Shown one piece after another: positions 1-7,657 of a stretch of 64,000 nucleotides of DNA (position 1 is the stretch's first letter; the number at the start of each line of letters is the position of its first letter). The position numbers and the translations under genes are program-made. Where the stretch lies: the NCBI RefSeq assembly GCF_006494425.1, contig NZ_VHIV01000005.1:1-64000 (forward strand), given 5' to 3'. Under the pieces are notes generated by a model. That model worked only from the letters and a program-made list of their open reading frames with translations, made no database searches and was not told the DNA's origin. This stretch comes from Bacillus dicomae (lineage in GTDB: Bacteria; Bacillota; Bacilli; Bacillales; Bacillaceae_G).

Positions 1-1
1 A

Positions 2-376
2 AAAGATGCAGAAATTAAGCCAATGATCAACCAAGTAGAATACCATCCTCGTTTAACACAAAAAGAATTACAAGCTTTCTGTAAAGAACAAGGTATTCAA
101 ATGGAAGCATGGTCACCACTAATGCAAGGTCAATTATTAGATAATGAAACATTACAAGAAATTGCTGAGAAACACGGTAAAACAACAGCGCAAGTTATTT
201 TACGTTGGGATCTTCAAAATGGAGTTATTACAATTCCAAAATCAACGAAAGAACACCGCATTATTGCAAATGCTGATGTATTTAACTTTGAATTAACGAA
301 AGAAGATATGGAAAAAATCGATGCGTTAAATCAAAATCACCGCGTTGGTCCAGATCCTGATAATTTTGATTTCTAA
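2..376 (+). CDS. Aldo/keto reductase, C-terminal part (5' end outside window)
   Basis: The frame is open from the first bases of the window, so this is the 3' part (124 codons) of a gene that starts upstream. The protein would reduce carbonyl substrates with NADPH on a TIM-barrel fold. The visible half carries the QVEYHPRL strand typical of the family, the ...GVITIPKST segment that binds the NADPH 2'-phosphate, and the closing helix pattern around NADVFNFELTKEDMEKIDALN. The catalytic Asp/Tyr/Lys/His residues lie before the window. It ends with a strong terminator 18 bp downstream, so it is the last gene of its transcript. Family assignment is secure; the substrate cannot be told. Confidence 0.9.
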   Translation, partial: KDAEIKPMINQVEYHPRLTQKELQAFCKEQGIQMEAWSPLMQGQLLDNETLQEIAEKHGKTTAQVILRWDLQNGVITIPKSTKEHRIIANADVFNFELTKEDMEKIDALNQNHRVGPDPDNFDF

Positions 377-393
377 GATTAAAGAATGGGTAA

Positions 394-421
394 AAAGAGT
401 GCAAAATTGCACTCTTTTTTT
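394..421 (+). terminator. Rho-independent terminator of the aldo/keto reductase gene
   Basis: AAAGAGTGCAA is followed directly by its reverse complement and a T-run (TTGCACTCTTTTTTT). Confidence 0.85.
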
Positions 422-513
422 ATTTTCTATTCAATAAAATGTTTCTGTTTATATTATGACTTTTCAATTACTTTAGGCGATTTAAAGAACTGATTCTAAA
501 ACAGTATTAAAGT

Positions 514-563
514 TTGACATGTAATCATGCATTCTATAATATGTATGCTATAGCATGTATATT
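514..563 (+). promoter_or_regulatory. Promoter overlapping a MarR-type operator palindrome
   Basis: TTGACA at 514-519 is followed by TATAAT at 535-540 (15-bp spacing) or TAATAT at 537-542 (17-bp spacing). The inverted repeat TATGCTATAGCATG, extended with mismatches to about 538-563, begins right on the -10 box. The core TATGCTATAGCAT recurs as a perfect 20-bp palindrome at 693-712. Placement fits an autoregulated repressor gene; the binding protein is inferred. Confidence 0.6.
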
Positions 564-585
564 GTAAGTCATTTGGAGGTGGCAT

Positions 586-657
586 ATGGACTTATATGAG
601 TTAACAGGACATCTTGTTCATCGTAATCATGTGAAATTAACAAATTATATAATGTAA
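586..657 (+). pseudogene. Remnant of a MarR-family regulator gene (N-terminal 23 codons)
   Basis: A strong ribosome binding site (TTTGGAGGTGGCAT) precedes an ATG and 23 codons reading MDLYELTGHLVHRNHVKLTN..., then a stop. The segment LTGHLVHRNHVKLTNYI resembles the first helix of MarR-family repressors, which are normally about 140-150 residues. The rest of the gene is missing. The promoter-operator before it and a second copy of the operator after it (693-712) look intact, as if an internal deletion removed the repressor body. A functional 23-residue peptide is an alternative that cannot be excluded. Confidence 0.45.
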
Positions 658-692
658 GTTTTTAATCACATATTGCTTATAAAATTTATCCT

Positions 693-712
693 TTATATGC
701 TATAGCATATAA
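693..712 (+). promoter_or_regulatory. Perfect 20-bp operator palindrome upstream of the BNR-repeat gene
   Basis: TTATATGCTATAGCATATAA is perfectly self-complementary and shares its core with the imperfect palindrome at 538-563. It lies about 75 bp before the next gene's ATG. A MarR-type site is inferred from the nearby regulator remnant. Confidence 0.55.
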
Positions 713-788
713 GTGTCATCTCATAACTTGTAACGGCAAAAAATTAAATAATACACTAGATATATTATGAAACGAGGAGATTTTAGTT

Positions 789-1862
789 ATGGAAAAATTC
801 ATATTAGCGTTTGATAGAGAACTTGTAATCGCAGAAAAAAAAGACTCAACATGGAGTGTCCAATCACATTTTGTAGGTGCGAATCCAGTTGCTTTAGCTG
901 TAGATCCATACGACCCAGAAAGAATGTATTGTGGTACTTTTGATAGGGGATTATGGAGAAGTAAAGATGGGGGAAGTTCATGGGAAGCAATTGGTACGTT
1001 ACCTTCCTTTGGTGAAGTTTTCCCAGCTAATGCTATTCATATGAGAGCTATTACAGCAGTTGCTGTATCTCCAGCGAAGGGGGATGATGGTAACGGGATT
1101 GTATATGTAGGAATTGAACCGAGCGCCATGTTTGTATCAAAAAATGGAGGAGACAGTTTTGAATTGCTAACGGATTATCGCCAAATGCCATCTTATTCAT
1201 CATGGTTCTTTCCTCAACGAACATATACGCACCACGTAAAACATATTGAAATTGATGCTAATAATCCAAAAACTATATATACAACGATTGAGGTTGGGGG
1301 ATTAATAAAAAGTGTAGATGGCGGTATGACATGGACTGAAGAAAAAGAGGGGAACTATCCTCAAGATATTCACATTCTTACATCACATCGCAATGCGCCA
1401 AATCGCTTATACGGAGTGTTAGGTGATTCATTCTTGAAAGAACCAGGTCACGAGTATGCGGAGAGTAATGATGGAGGTAAGACGTGGAACTATATGTGTA
1501 GTGGGCTAAAGCATCATTACGCATATCAAATGGCAGTTAATCCGAATGATCCAGAAAATATTATTATCGCGACATCTTCAAATCCACACGTAGCACATGA
1601 TTACAATAATGGAAATTGTGAATCATTTATTTATAAGAAAGAAAAAGATCAGCCTTGGGCAGAAATGAATGCAGGTTTACCAACTCCTAAAGGAACAATT
1701 ATACCAGTATTAAAGGCAACAAGTGATGGAACGTTCTATCTGTTTAGCAATAAAGGAGTGTATCAGTCAGTAGATGGTGGTTCAAGTTGGACATCATTAG
1801 AGATTCCTTGGGAGAATAGATTTATGGAACAACATCCTTATGAGATGTTAATCATTAAATAA
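789..1862 (+). CDS. BNR/Asp-box repeat beta-propeller protein (sialidase-like fold, function unknown)
   Basis: 357 residues; the ATG is preceded by ACGAGGAG about 9 bp upstream. At least four Asp-box motifs (S-x-D-G-G-x-x-W) are visible at about residues 58-65, 175-182, 226-233 and 327-334, with a degenerate one near 117-124. Such repeats mark beta-propeller folds of sialidases, Vps10-type and photosystem assembly proteins. There is no signal peptide, so the protein is probably cytoplasmic, and no Arg triad or FRIP motif of a true sialidase is evident. In related genomes such proteins are often labelled glycosyl hydrolase, which the sequence alone does not justify. It stands alone between an operator and a strong terminator. 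Confidence 0.8.
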   Translation: MEKFILAFDRELVIAEKKDSTWSVQSHFVGANPVALAVDPYDPERMYCGTFDRGLWRSKDGGSSWEAIGTLPSFGEVFPANAIHMRAITAVAVSPAKGDDGNGIVYVGIEPSAMFVSKNGGDSFELLTDYRQMPSYSSWFFPQRTYTHHVKHIEIDANNPKTIYTTIEVGGLIKSVDGGMTWTEEKEGNYPQDIHILTSHRNAPNRLYGVLGDSFLKEPGHEYAESNDGGKTWNYMCSGLKHHYAYQMAVNPNDPENIIIATSSNPHVAHDYNNGNCESFIYKKEKDQPWAEMNAGLPTPKGTIIPVLKATSDGTFYLFSNKGVYQSVDGGSSWTSLEIPWENRFMEQHPYEMLIIK

Positions 1863-1920
1863 GTGATGGATATAGTTATTACTACTATTCATTAAAAATG
1901 GTTAGTTGAATTTACAATGT

Positions 1921-1962
1921 AAAAAGCCAGGTAATGCATTACTCATGCTACCTGGCTTTTTT
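1921..1962 (+). terminator. Rho-independent terminator after the BNR-repeat gene
   Basis: AAAAAGCCAGGTA ... TACCTGGCTTTTTT: a long stem with an approximately 15-nt loop and a T-run. Confidence 0.85.
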
Positions 1963-2243
1963 GATCATCAATTTAAGGTTATTTTCATATTTGTGTAAAT
2001 ATGAAACAAACAGGATACATGAATAGAGAATGGGTAAAATAATACCGAATGATCACTAGATTGTATCAATGATGCTATAAGAGTTTTTTAGGTAAACTGA
2101 AGCAATAAGCAGTGGTTTAGATTCAGAATGACTGGCAATTGGTGTTATGGAGTTCAATGGTTCAAAAATGAACTCATTTCAACTCATATTATCTTCGCAA
2201 TGTAACATTTTGAAGAATATTAAAACTTAGGAGGAATTGAATT
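1963..2243. other. Intergenic stretch before the nitroreductase gene; no gene seen
   Basis: The 281 bp hold only short open frames without ribosome binding sites. The promoter of the nitroreductase gene must lie here, but no clear -35/-10 pair could be picked out. Confidence 0.5.
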
Positions 2244-2843
2244 ATGACAAAAGATTTCTATACTGCACTGAAAGAAAGACGTACTTACTATGGGATTAAT
2301 AAAGAGGTACAAGTATCAGATGAAAAAATTAAAGAAATCGTGGAGTTTGCTGTGAAATATACTCCATCCGCTTTCAATTCTCAAACTGCGCGATTAGTTG
2401 TATTATTTGGTGAAGCTCATAATAAATTATGGGATATTACAACTGAAACATTAAGAAAAGTAGTTGGAGATGGAGACTTTTCAGGAACGCAACAAAAAAT
2501 GGATTCTTTTAAAGCTGGTTATGGAACAGTAATATTCTTTGAAGATGAGGCTATCGTTAAATCGCTTCAAGAAAAATTTGCTGCATATGCTGAAAACTTC
2601 CCAATTTGGTCACACCAAGCATCAGGTATGCACCAATTAGTCGTGTGGACAGGATTAGAAGCAGAGGGATTAGGGGCGTCTTTACAACATTATAATCCAT
2701 TAATTGATGATGAAGTAAAAACAGAATGGAATGTTCCTGCTAATTGGAAACTAATTGCACAAATGCCATTTGGTAATCCAACAGCTGCACCAGGAGAAAA
2801 AGAATTCCAACCACTTGAAGAGCGTGTGAAATTTCATAAGTAA
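2244..2843 (+). CDS. Nitroreductase family protein (Frm2/Hbn1-like, FMN-dependent)
   Basis: 199 residues with a good ribosome binding site (TAGGAGGAATTG). The N-terminal RRTYYGIN and TPSAFNSQTAR segments are the FMN-binding signatures of nitroreductases, and the short length with the mid-protein Phe-rich stretch (VIFFEDEAIV) fits the Frm2/fatty-acid-repression subgroup. The enzyme would reduce nitro or quinone compounds using NAD(P)H in the cytoplasm; its natural substrate is unknown. The stop codon abuts a degraded bcr1 relic. No operon partner is visible. Confidence 0.85.
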   Translation: MTKDFYTALKERRTYYGINKEVQVSDEKIKEIVEFAVKYTPSAFNSQTARLVVLFGEAHNKLWDITTETLRKVVGDGDFSGTQQKMDSFKAGYGTVIFFEDEAIVKSLQEKFAAYAENFPIWSHQASGMHQLVVWTGLEAEGLGASLQHYNPLIDDEVKTEWNVPANWKLIAQMPFGNPTAAPGEKEFQPLEERVKFHK

Positions 2844-2894
2844 TAAAGTGAAACTTTAATTAGTAGCGGTCTTACTGTACGCAAATAGCAGGGG
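2843..2894 (-). repeat. Degraded, internally deleted bcr1 element (reverse orientation)
   Basis: The first 22 bases (ATAAAGTGAAACTTTAATTAGT) are the reverse complement, with one mismatch, of the 3' end of the bcr1 copies at 15469-15629 and 57211-57368. The next 30 or so bases (GGTCTTACTG...GCAAATAG...GGGG) match the reverse complement of their 5' end. The roughly 90 bp of the middle are missing. It starts on the nitroreductase stop codon. Confidence 0.6.
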
Positions 2895-2975
2895 AAGCTA
2901 ACTGTATTGTGAAAATAAAACTGTTTAGTTATAAAAAAGCTTATTCGTTCTTTTTATTAATTGAGTTGTACAGAG

Positions 2976-3035
2976 ATAATAAAGTTGTTTAATTTACAAT
3001 AAAGTCATTTAAAAAATAATAAAGTTGTTTAAAAA
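2976..3035. repeat. Three tandem copies of a 20-bp AT-rich repeat
   Basis: Units start at 2976, 2996 and 3016 and read ATAATAAAGTTGTTTAA plus three bases, the middle one with three changes. The same sequence occurs inverted at about 4795-4815 on the other side of the serine hydrolase gene. Confidence 0.75.
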
Positions 3036-3113
3036 TCCTTCTTCTACTAACGAGGCAGGTTAGTGGAAGAAATAGCAAGTGGGTTTAACTAGGAGAAGTG
3101 TCGATGACATTAA

Positions 3114-3142
3114 AGAAGACACCGAGGTGTCTTCTGTTTTTT
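3114..3142 (+). terminator. Rho-independent terminator
   Basis: AGAAGACACC-GA-GGTGTCTTCT followed by GTTTTTT. It faces the serine hydrolase gene end-on and would stop transcription coming from the nitroreductase side. Confidence 0.75.
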
Positions 3143-3189
3143 AAATTAAGAATATCGATAAATCAGGATTTATTTACTTAACATTATAC

Positions 3190-4638
3190 TTATTTTCGGA
3201 CCGAGGCATCTAATCGGTGAGTATATACAAACCAAGTAATGCTTGCTGTTAATAATGTTGACGAAATTAAAGCTGTAAGAACACTATATGTTTGCCAAAT
3301 AAGTATCGTTGACCAATCGAAGGCAAAAACCATTATACATTGGGCAATCGTAGCGATTAGGAAAATAATTGTTACGATTGTTCTCTTTTTTGTCATTGGC
3401 TGCTGCTCATTCGTTTTCCTTTTTCTTAATCCTAAGAAAAATAACAGAACGGCTAATAGGCAAAGAATAATTGTGGTAGACGACAAAATGATGTCCAAAA
3501 GCTGTGTGCCGCTTATCTCATATGACTGAGTTAGATTGCCGTTTAATATATTTTTAACTTTTAGTACCAGGTTTATATTGGTATTTGCGCCGTTGCTCAG
3601 TAAGCAGATGGCTGTTCTTTCATTTGGCAGTATGGCTACTTTGGTACTAAAATTTGGATTACCCCCATTGTGTTCTATAAACGTTTGTTCGGCGTTTACT
3701 GACCAACCTGCCGCATAATACATATCATTGACAGCCGAAACAGACATATCACCCCTATGTGATTTTTCGATAGCCCTGTGAAATATTTCGGGTATGTCCT
3801 GCACGATACCCATCTGTATGCCCATCCAACGCGCCATATCTTTTGTATTAGAAATGATATAGCCGGCAGGTTTATTCCCAGCATAATCCGGAGCGTTAAA
3901 TGGAGTTGTTATAAAAAAGGAAGAACGGTAGCCCTGTGCTAACTGTCCAGTGGCTTGAGCATCTTCTTTATAAACATACGTCTGGTGAAGACCTAAGGGT
4001 AGAAATACCTGTTCCTTCATAAAGTCTTCATAGCTTTGTCGTGATACAATCTCAATAACCAAACCCAATACGTCATAATTAACGGTTCCATAGTTATATT
4101 GTTCACCGGGAGAGAACGCCAATTCTGCATCTACCAGCGTTTCCACAGTCTTTTGCAACATATCAGGCGTATTACCTTGTGGAATATTTTGAGTATGTCT
4201 AATATTTGTTAGGCCGCTGGTATGGTGAAGAAAATTATTTAGTGTAAGGTTTTGCATATCAACAGGTTTACCTTGATACTTTAACGTAAACCAAGGTAAA
4301 TATTTTTGGATAGGATCAGTCATTGATAGCAGCCCTTGCTCTTCCAATAGCAAAATCCCCATACCAGTAAAAGCTTTACTCACCGAGGCCAACTCATAGA
4401 GTGTATTTTCACTTGCAGACAATCCCTTTTCACGATCTGCATACCCAGAAGAAAAGTAGAACACTTCACCATCAGCAAGTATTGAGATTGACATTCCAGG
4501 CACACCTGATGTACGACAGGCATCATCTAGCAATGCTTGTATTGCCACAGATTTCGAATCTGACAACGCATAACTTTGTGTTGCGAATCCTGAGAATAAT
4601 ATAAATATCGTTAATACAAAAACAATAGTCTTTTTCAT
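3190..4638 (-). CDS. Serine beta-lactamase/PBP4*-like hydrolase with C-terminal membrane domain
   Basis: 482 residues. A signal peptide (about residues 1-25, MKKTIVFVLTIFILF...) sends the protein out of the cell. The catalytic domain shows the SxxK motif S85-V-S-K88, a YNYGTVNYDVLG segment where class C enzymes have YxN (here YGT), and an HNG motif in place of KTG. After about residue 375 come two to four hydrophobic segments that anchor it. This architecture is common among Bacillus penicillin-binding-protein-E-like esterases or peptidases; it is not a classical beta-lactamase and the substrate is unknown. The gene is bracketed by imperfect inverted repeats (about 2998-3070 and 4752-4830), a possible sign of acquisition as a cassette. 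Confidence 0.85.
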   Translation of the reverse strand: MKKTIVFVLTIFILFSGFATQSYALSDSKSVAIQALLDDACRTSGVPGMSISILADGEVFYFSSGYADREKGLSASENTLYELASVSKAFTGMGILLLEEQGLLSMTDPIQKYLPWFTLKYQGKPVDMQNLTLNNFLHHTSGLTNIRHTQNIPQGNTPDMLQKTVETLVDAELAFSPGEQYNYGTVNYDVLGLVIEIVSRQSYEDFMKEQVFLPLGLHQTYVYKEDAQATGQLAQGYRSSFFITTPFNAPDYAGNKPAGYIISNTKDMARWMGIQMGIVQDIPEIFHRAIEKSHRGDMSVSAVNDMYYAAGWSVNAEQTFIEHNGGNPNFSTKVAILPNERTAICLLSNGANTNINLVLKVKNILNGNLTQSYEISGTQLLDIILSSTTIILCLLAVLLFFLGLRKRKTNEQQPMTKKRTIVTIIFLIATIAQCIMVFAFDWSTILIWQTYSVLTALISSTLLTASITWFVYTHRLDASVRK

Positions 4639-4751
4639 ACACTCTCCTTTTTGAAGAATTATTAGGGTATAAATAGCTTATTTTTATAATTATAAACTAA
4701 ATTCTAATTTATCTTTCTATTCACCTATATAATATGAAATAATTGTGAAGA

Positions 4752-4799
4752 TTTACTTCTTATTGAACTAACGGTGGCGTTAGTTCAATAAGAAGTAAA
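4752..4799. repeat. 48-bp hairpin with 22-bp perfect arms
   Basis: Arms beginning TTTACTTCTTATTGAACTAA pair over 22 bases around a GTGG loop. A shorter related hairpin (CTTCTTCTACTAACGAGGC / GGTTAGTGGAAGAA) occurs at about 3038-3071, at the other end of the serine hydrolase gene. There is no T-run, so it is probably not a simple terminator. Confidence 0.8.
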
Positions 4800-4862
4800 C
4801 AACTTTATTATTCATTTTTTAAGCATTACATAAGCAGATGGATATAATTTGAAACAACTTTA

Positions 4863-4908
4863 AAGAGCCTTGCTGCATATAGAATGTAGTATGGCTCTTA
4901 TCTTTTTT
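4863..4908 (+). terminator. Terminator-like hairpin
   Basis: AAGAGCC ... GGCTCTT with a long internal part, followed by ATCTTTTTT. Confidence 0.6.
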
Positions 4909-4993
4909 AATCAAAATTCAATAATTTTATTATCACTATACATGAGTATGTATGAAAAAAGGTTTTAAAACACTATTTTAATCTTTAAGGGAA

Positions 4994-5026
4994 CAAGGTG
5001 ATCATTTTGATCACCTTGCTTTATTT
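4994..5026. terminator. Hairpin, probable weak terminator
   Basis: CAAGGTGATCA-TTT-TGATCACCTTG, 11-bp perfect stem, followed by CTTTATTTCTT. Confidence 0.5.
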
Positions 5027-5045
5027 CTTACATTTTATTTATTAA

Positions 5046-5087
5046 AAAACGCTAGGTTTTCATAAATGTTTGAAAACCTAGCGTTTT
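5046..5087 (-). terminator. Rho-independent terminator of the HxlR-family gene
   Basis: 17-bp perfect arms beginning AAAACGCTAGGTTTTCA around a loop of about 8 bases; T-rich on both strands. It lies 57 bp past the stop of the minus-strand regulator. The remaining bases between 4639 and 5143 show no gene. Confidence 0.7.
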
Positions 5088-5143
5088 AATTATAGGTATC
5101 TGTAATTTGATTATTTAAAACTATATACGAAAAAGCTTTTATG

Positions 5144-5461
5144 CTATTCCTCAAGTTCTATCCATTCCTGTGACCATTCTTCTATTCCGCGAATAATAGC
5201 TTCTAAAGCAAATCCTTTTTGAGTTAAAGAATATTCTATACGAACTGGTGTCTCAGGAAAGACTTTACGTTCGACAATTCCTTCTAGTTCTAATTCTTTC
5301 AATCTTTCTGAAAGTAATCTTCCGCTAACAGGAAGAGAAGATTCAAGTGTACAAAAGCGCTGAGATCCAGAAAAAAGTTGGTAAATAATTAGTGCTGTCC
5401 ATCGTTGACTAAAAAATTTCATTCCTTTTTCAAAGCGAGGGCATAATGTAGAATCATTCAT
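5144..5461 (-). CDS. HxlR-family transcriptional regulator
   Basis: 105 residues. The winged-helix core of the family is plain: an N-terminal Cys (C7-P-R-F), RWTALIIYQLFSGSQRF as the first helices, then SGRLLSERLKELELEGIVERKVFPETPVRIEYSLTQKG as recognition helix plus wing. The single N-terminal Cys is where redox-sensing relatives such as YodB and HypR carry their thiol switch. Its ribosome binding site is AGGAGGTGAAGG. It is divergent from the ribA-ribD operon across about 300 bp that hold a TTACTATTAGTAA palindrome, so it probably represses that operon and itself. The inducer is unknown. Confidence 0.88.
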   Translation of the reverse strand: MNDSTLCPRFEKGMKFFSQRWTALIIYQLFSGSQRFCTLESSLPVSGRLLSERLKELELEGIVERKVFPETPVRIEYSLTQKGFALEAIIRGIEEWSQEWIELEE

Positions 5462-5496
5462 TTTCCTTCACCTCCTAAAATAAATTATATAACATC

Positions 5497-5509
5497 TTAC
5501 TATTAGTAA
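5497..5509. promoter_or_regulatory. Candidate HxlR operator in the divergent hxlR/ribA region
   Basis: TTACTATTAGTAA is a 13-bp palindrome resembling YodB-type sites of HxlR regulators. A related TTACATAAAGTAA stands at about 5565-5577, just after the plus-strand -10 box. The assignment is inference. Confidence 0.4.
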
Positions 5510-5532
5510 CAAATGTTTTTATAATTAATTAC

Positions 5533-5561
5533 TTGACGTAAATTAATTACGAATATATACT
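5533..5561 (+). promoter_or_regulatory. SigmaA-type promoter for the ribA-ribD operon
   Basis: TTGACG, 17-bp spacer, TATACT. The 200-nt leader that follows contains no RFN (FMN riboswitch) consensus, unlike the standard Bacillus riboflavin operon. Confidence 0.65.
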
Positions 5562-5764
5562 AACTTACATAAAGTAACTAAGTTGTTTTATGTAACTGAA
5601 ACTCTTTTCTTTAAATGGCCAAAGTTGTAATGATACATATTGCATATAAGCTGAGAGAAAAAAGAATAGCATCTGTAAAAACACTTACGTTGTGTAAGTT
5701 AAACAATAAAAAATATAACGATGGAAGAGAATTTTTAGAGATTCTCTATACTAGGAGGTACCTA

Positions 5765-6502
5765 ATGGTTACAACAGATACAATTCATATGTTAGAAGAT
5801 AAAATTCAATTTATACATCAAGATGGAAAGGATATTTATTTAGTAGGTCCTATCAAATTGCCAATTAATTTATATGGGGAGACTAAAGTTTTCCAATGGT
5901 ATTCTTGGTTACAATGTAGTGAGGTTACAAATAGTGTAGAAGGAATTATTGAAAAACTGTCATCTATTAATTTAGCTGATATGCAGCAATCTAGTGTGCT
6001 TGTATATGGTGATTTTGAGAATTCTGAAGATGCCCTAATTCGTATGCATAGTATTTGTCACACCGGTGATATCTTTGGTAGTAAACGTTGTGACTGTGGA
6101 TTCCAATTAAAGCAGTCTTTACAAATGATTACAGAACATGGTTCAGGTGCTTTATTTTACTTAGCGAATCATGAAGGAAGAGGAATTGGCTTGTTTAGTA
6201 AAGCGATGACGTACCTCTTACAAGAAAATGGGTTAGATACAGTAGAAGCGAATCTAAACTTGGGTTTTGAAGATGACGTTCGAAACTATGATGATACAAT
6301 TGAAGTATTAAAAGCGCTACGCTCAAAACCTGTAAAACTTATCACAAATAATCCGAAAAAATTAGAAGCGTTACAAAAAGCTGGATTAAATGTTACGAGT
6401 CGTGAACCGTTATGGGGTGATGTCTCAGAGTTTAATGAGAAATATTTGCAAACGAAGATTCAGCGTTCTGGACATTTTGAAGGGGGACACTTACATGCTT
6501 GA
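5765..6502 (+). CDS. ribA: GTP cyclohydrolase II (stand-alone RibA)
   Basis: 245 residues from the ATG at 5765, chosen because ACTAGGAGGTACCTA lies before it; an in-frame ATG at 5615 has no such site. The enzyme opens the GTP imidazole ring, giving 2,5-diamino-6-ribosylamino-pyrimidinone phosphate, formate and pyrophosphate. The zinc ligands C98, C109 and C111 (SIC...RCDCG) have the spacing of E. coli C54/C65/C67, and HEGRGIGL and DTVEANLNLGF supply the GTP site. Most Bacillus RibA proteins are fused to DHBP synthase (RibB); this one is not. It overlaps ribD by 8 bp, so translation is coupled. Confidence 0.88.
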   Translation: MVTTDTIHMLEDKIQFIHQDGKDIYLVGPIKLPINLYGETKVFQWYSWLQCSEVTNSVEGIIEKLSSINLADMQQSSVLVYGDFENSEDALIRMHSICHTGDIFGSKRCDCGFQLKQSLQMITEHGSGALFYLANHEGRGIGLFSKAMTYLLQENGLDTVEANLNLGFEDDVRNYDDTIEVLKALRSKPVKLITNNPKKLEALQKAGLNVTSREPLWGDVSEFNEKYLQTKIQRSGHFEGGHLHA

Positions 6503-7598
6503 GCATGAATTATATATGAAGCTAGCACTAGAAAATGCCAAGGCTATGAAGGGACAAACGACCCCAAATCCACTGGTTGGATCTGTAATTGTAAATGATA
6601 ATCGAATTGTAGGGATTGGAGCACATATGAAGGCTGGGGAACCACATGCCGAAATACATGCGATACGCATGGCGGGAGAACAGGCCCGTGGTGGTACAAT
6701 CTATGTAACTCTTGAACCTTGTTCTCATCATGGAAGAACAGGGCCTTGTGCAGAAGCGATTGTACAAGCAGGAATTAAGAAGGTAGTAGTTGCTACACTT
6801 GATCCAAATCCACTTGTTTCTGGACGTGGAATTAAAATTCTGCAAGATGCTGGTATTGAAGTGCTTGTAGGAGTGTGTGAAGAAGAATCTAAAAAGATGA
6901 ATGAAGTCTTTAATAAATATATTATGACAAAGCGCCCATTTGTAACGATTAAATCGGGTGTCACATTAGATGGGAAAATTGCTACTTTTTTATCGGATAG
7001 TAAGTGGATCACATCTACAGAAGCGAGACAGGAAGTACACCAAATACGAAATGAAAATGCAGCCATTTTAGTAGGAGCGAATACTGTACAAAAGGATAAT
7101 CCATCATTGACAACGCGTATTCCAAATGGGCGAAATCCAATTCGAGTAATTTTGGACTCAACATTACGCATACCAATGGAAGCTAACGTTGTTACAGATG
7201 GAGAAGCTCCTACCTGGATATTTACAACAAGTAATCATGCAGCGGAAAAAAGGAAGGCATTAGAAAGTGCAGGAGTCAAAGTATTTGTTACTAGCGGAGA
7301 AAAGCATATAAACTTATATGAAATGCTTGATGTTTTAGGGGAAAAAGGAGTTTCCTCCCTGCTTATTGAAGGTGGTGGAGAGGTAAATGCTTCGTTTATT
7401 GAAAATAAATTGATGGATAAACTTATTTTATATTTCGCACCTAAAATTATTGGGGGCAGATTAGCGCCTAGCTTTGTAGAGGGGACTGGTATTACTAAAA
7501 TGCAAGATGCAATTGAATTTAAGGATATATCATTTACCCAAGTTGGAAAAGATTATAGATTTATTGGTTATCCAGAATATCAGAAAGATGAGAAATAA
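6495..7598 (+). CDS. ribD: Bifunctional pyrimidine deaminase/reductase RibD
   Basis: 367 residues from the ATG at 6495 (AGGGGGACACTTAC before it), overlapping ribA by 8 bp. The N-terminal deaminase has the zinc site H51-A-E53 with C76 and C85 (PCSHHGRTGPC), matching E. coli RibD H50/C75/C84. The C-terminal part from about residue 145 (RPFVTIKSGVTLDGKIA...) is the NADPH-dependent ribosyl reductase, with the LLIEGGGEVNASFI nucleotide motif. Together with RibA it would yield 5-amino-6-ribitylamino-uracil phosphate. Unlike the standard operon, no ribE, ribBA or ribH follows; this is an extra, partial set. Confidence 0.92.
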   Translation: MLEHELYMKLALENAKAMKGQTTPNPLVGSVIVNDNRIVGIGAHMKAGEPHAEIHAIRMAGEQARGGTIYVTLEPCSHHGRTGPCAEAIVQAGIKKVVVATLDPNPLVSGRGIKILQDAGIEVLVGVCEEESKKMNEVFNKYIMTKRPFVTIKSGVTLDGKIATFLSDSKWITSTEARQEVHQIRNENAAILVGANTVQKDNPSLTTRIPNGRNPIRVILDSTLRIPMEANVVTDGEAPTWIFTTSNHAAEKRKALESAGVKVFVTSGEKHINLYEMLDVLGEKGVSSLLIEGGGEVNASFIENKLMDKLILYFAPKIIGGRLAPSFVEGTGITKMQDAIEFKDISFTQVGKDYRFIGYPEYQKDEK

Positions 7599-7657
7599 GG
7601 AGAATAAAAACTACTTATATGTTCCGATAAATGGATTGCAGAAAGGAGCGATGAAGA

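Noticed and set aside
5562-5764. FMN riboswitch before ribA
   Set aside because: None of the conserved RFN blocks is present in the 200-nt leader.
5615-5764. N-terminal extension of RibA from the ATG at 5615
   Set aside because: No ribosome binding site there, a very strong one at 5765, and the extension has no similarity to RibA.
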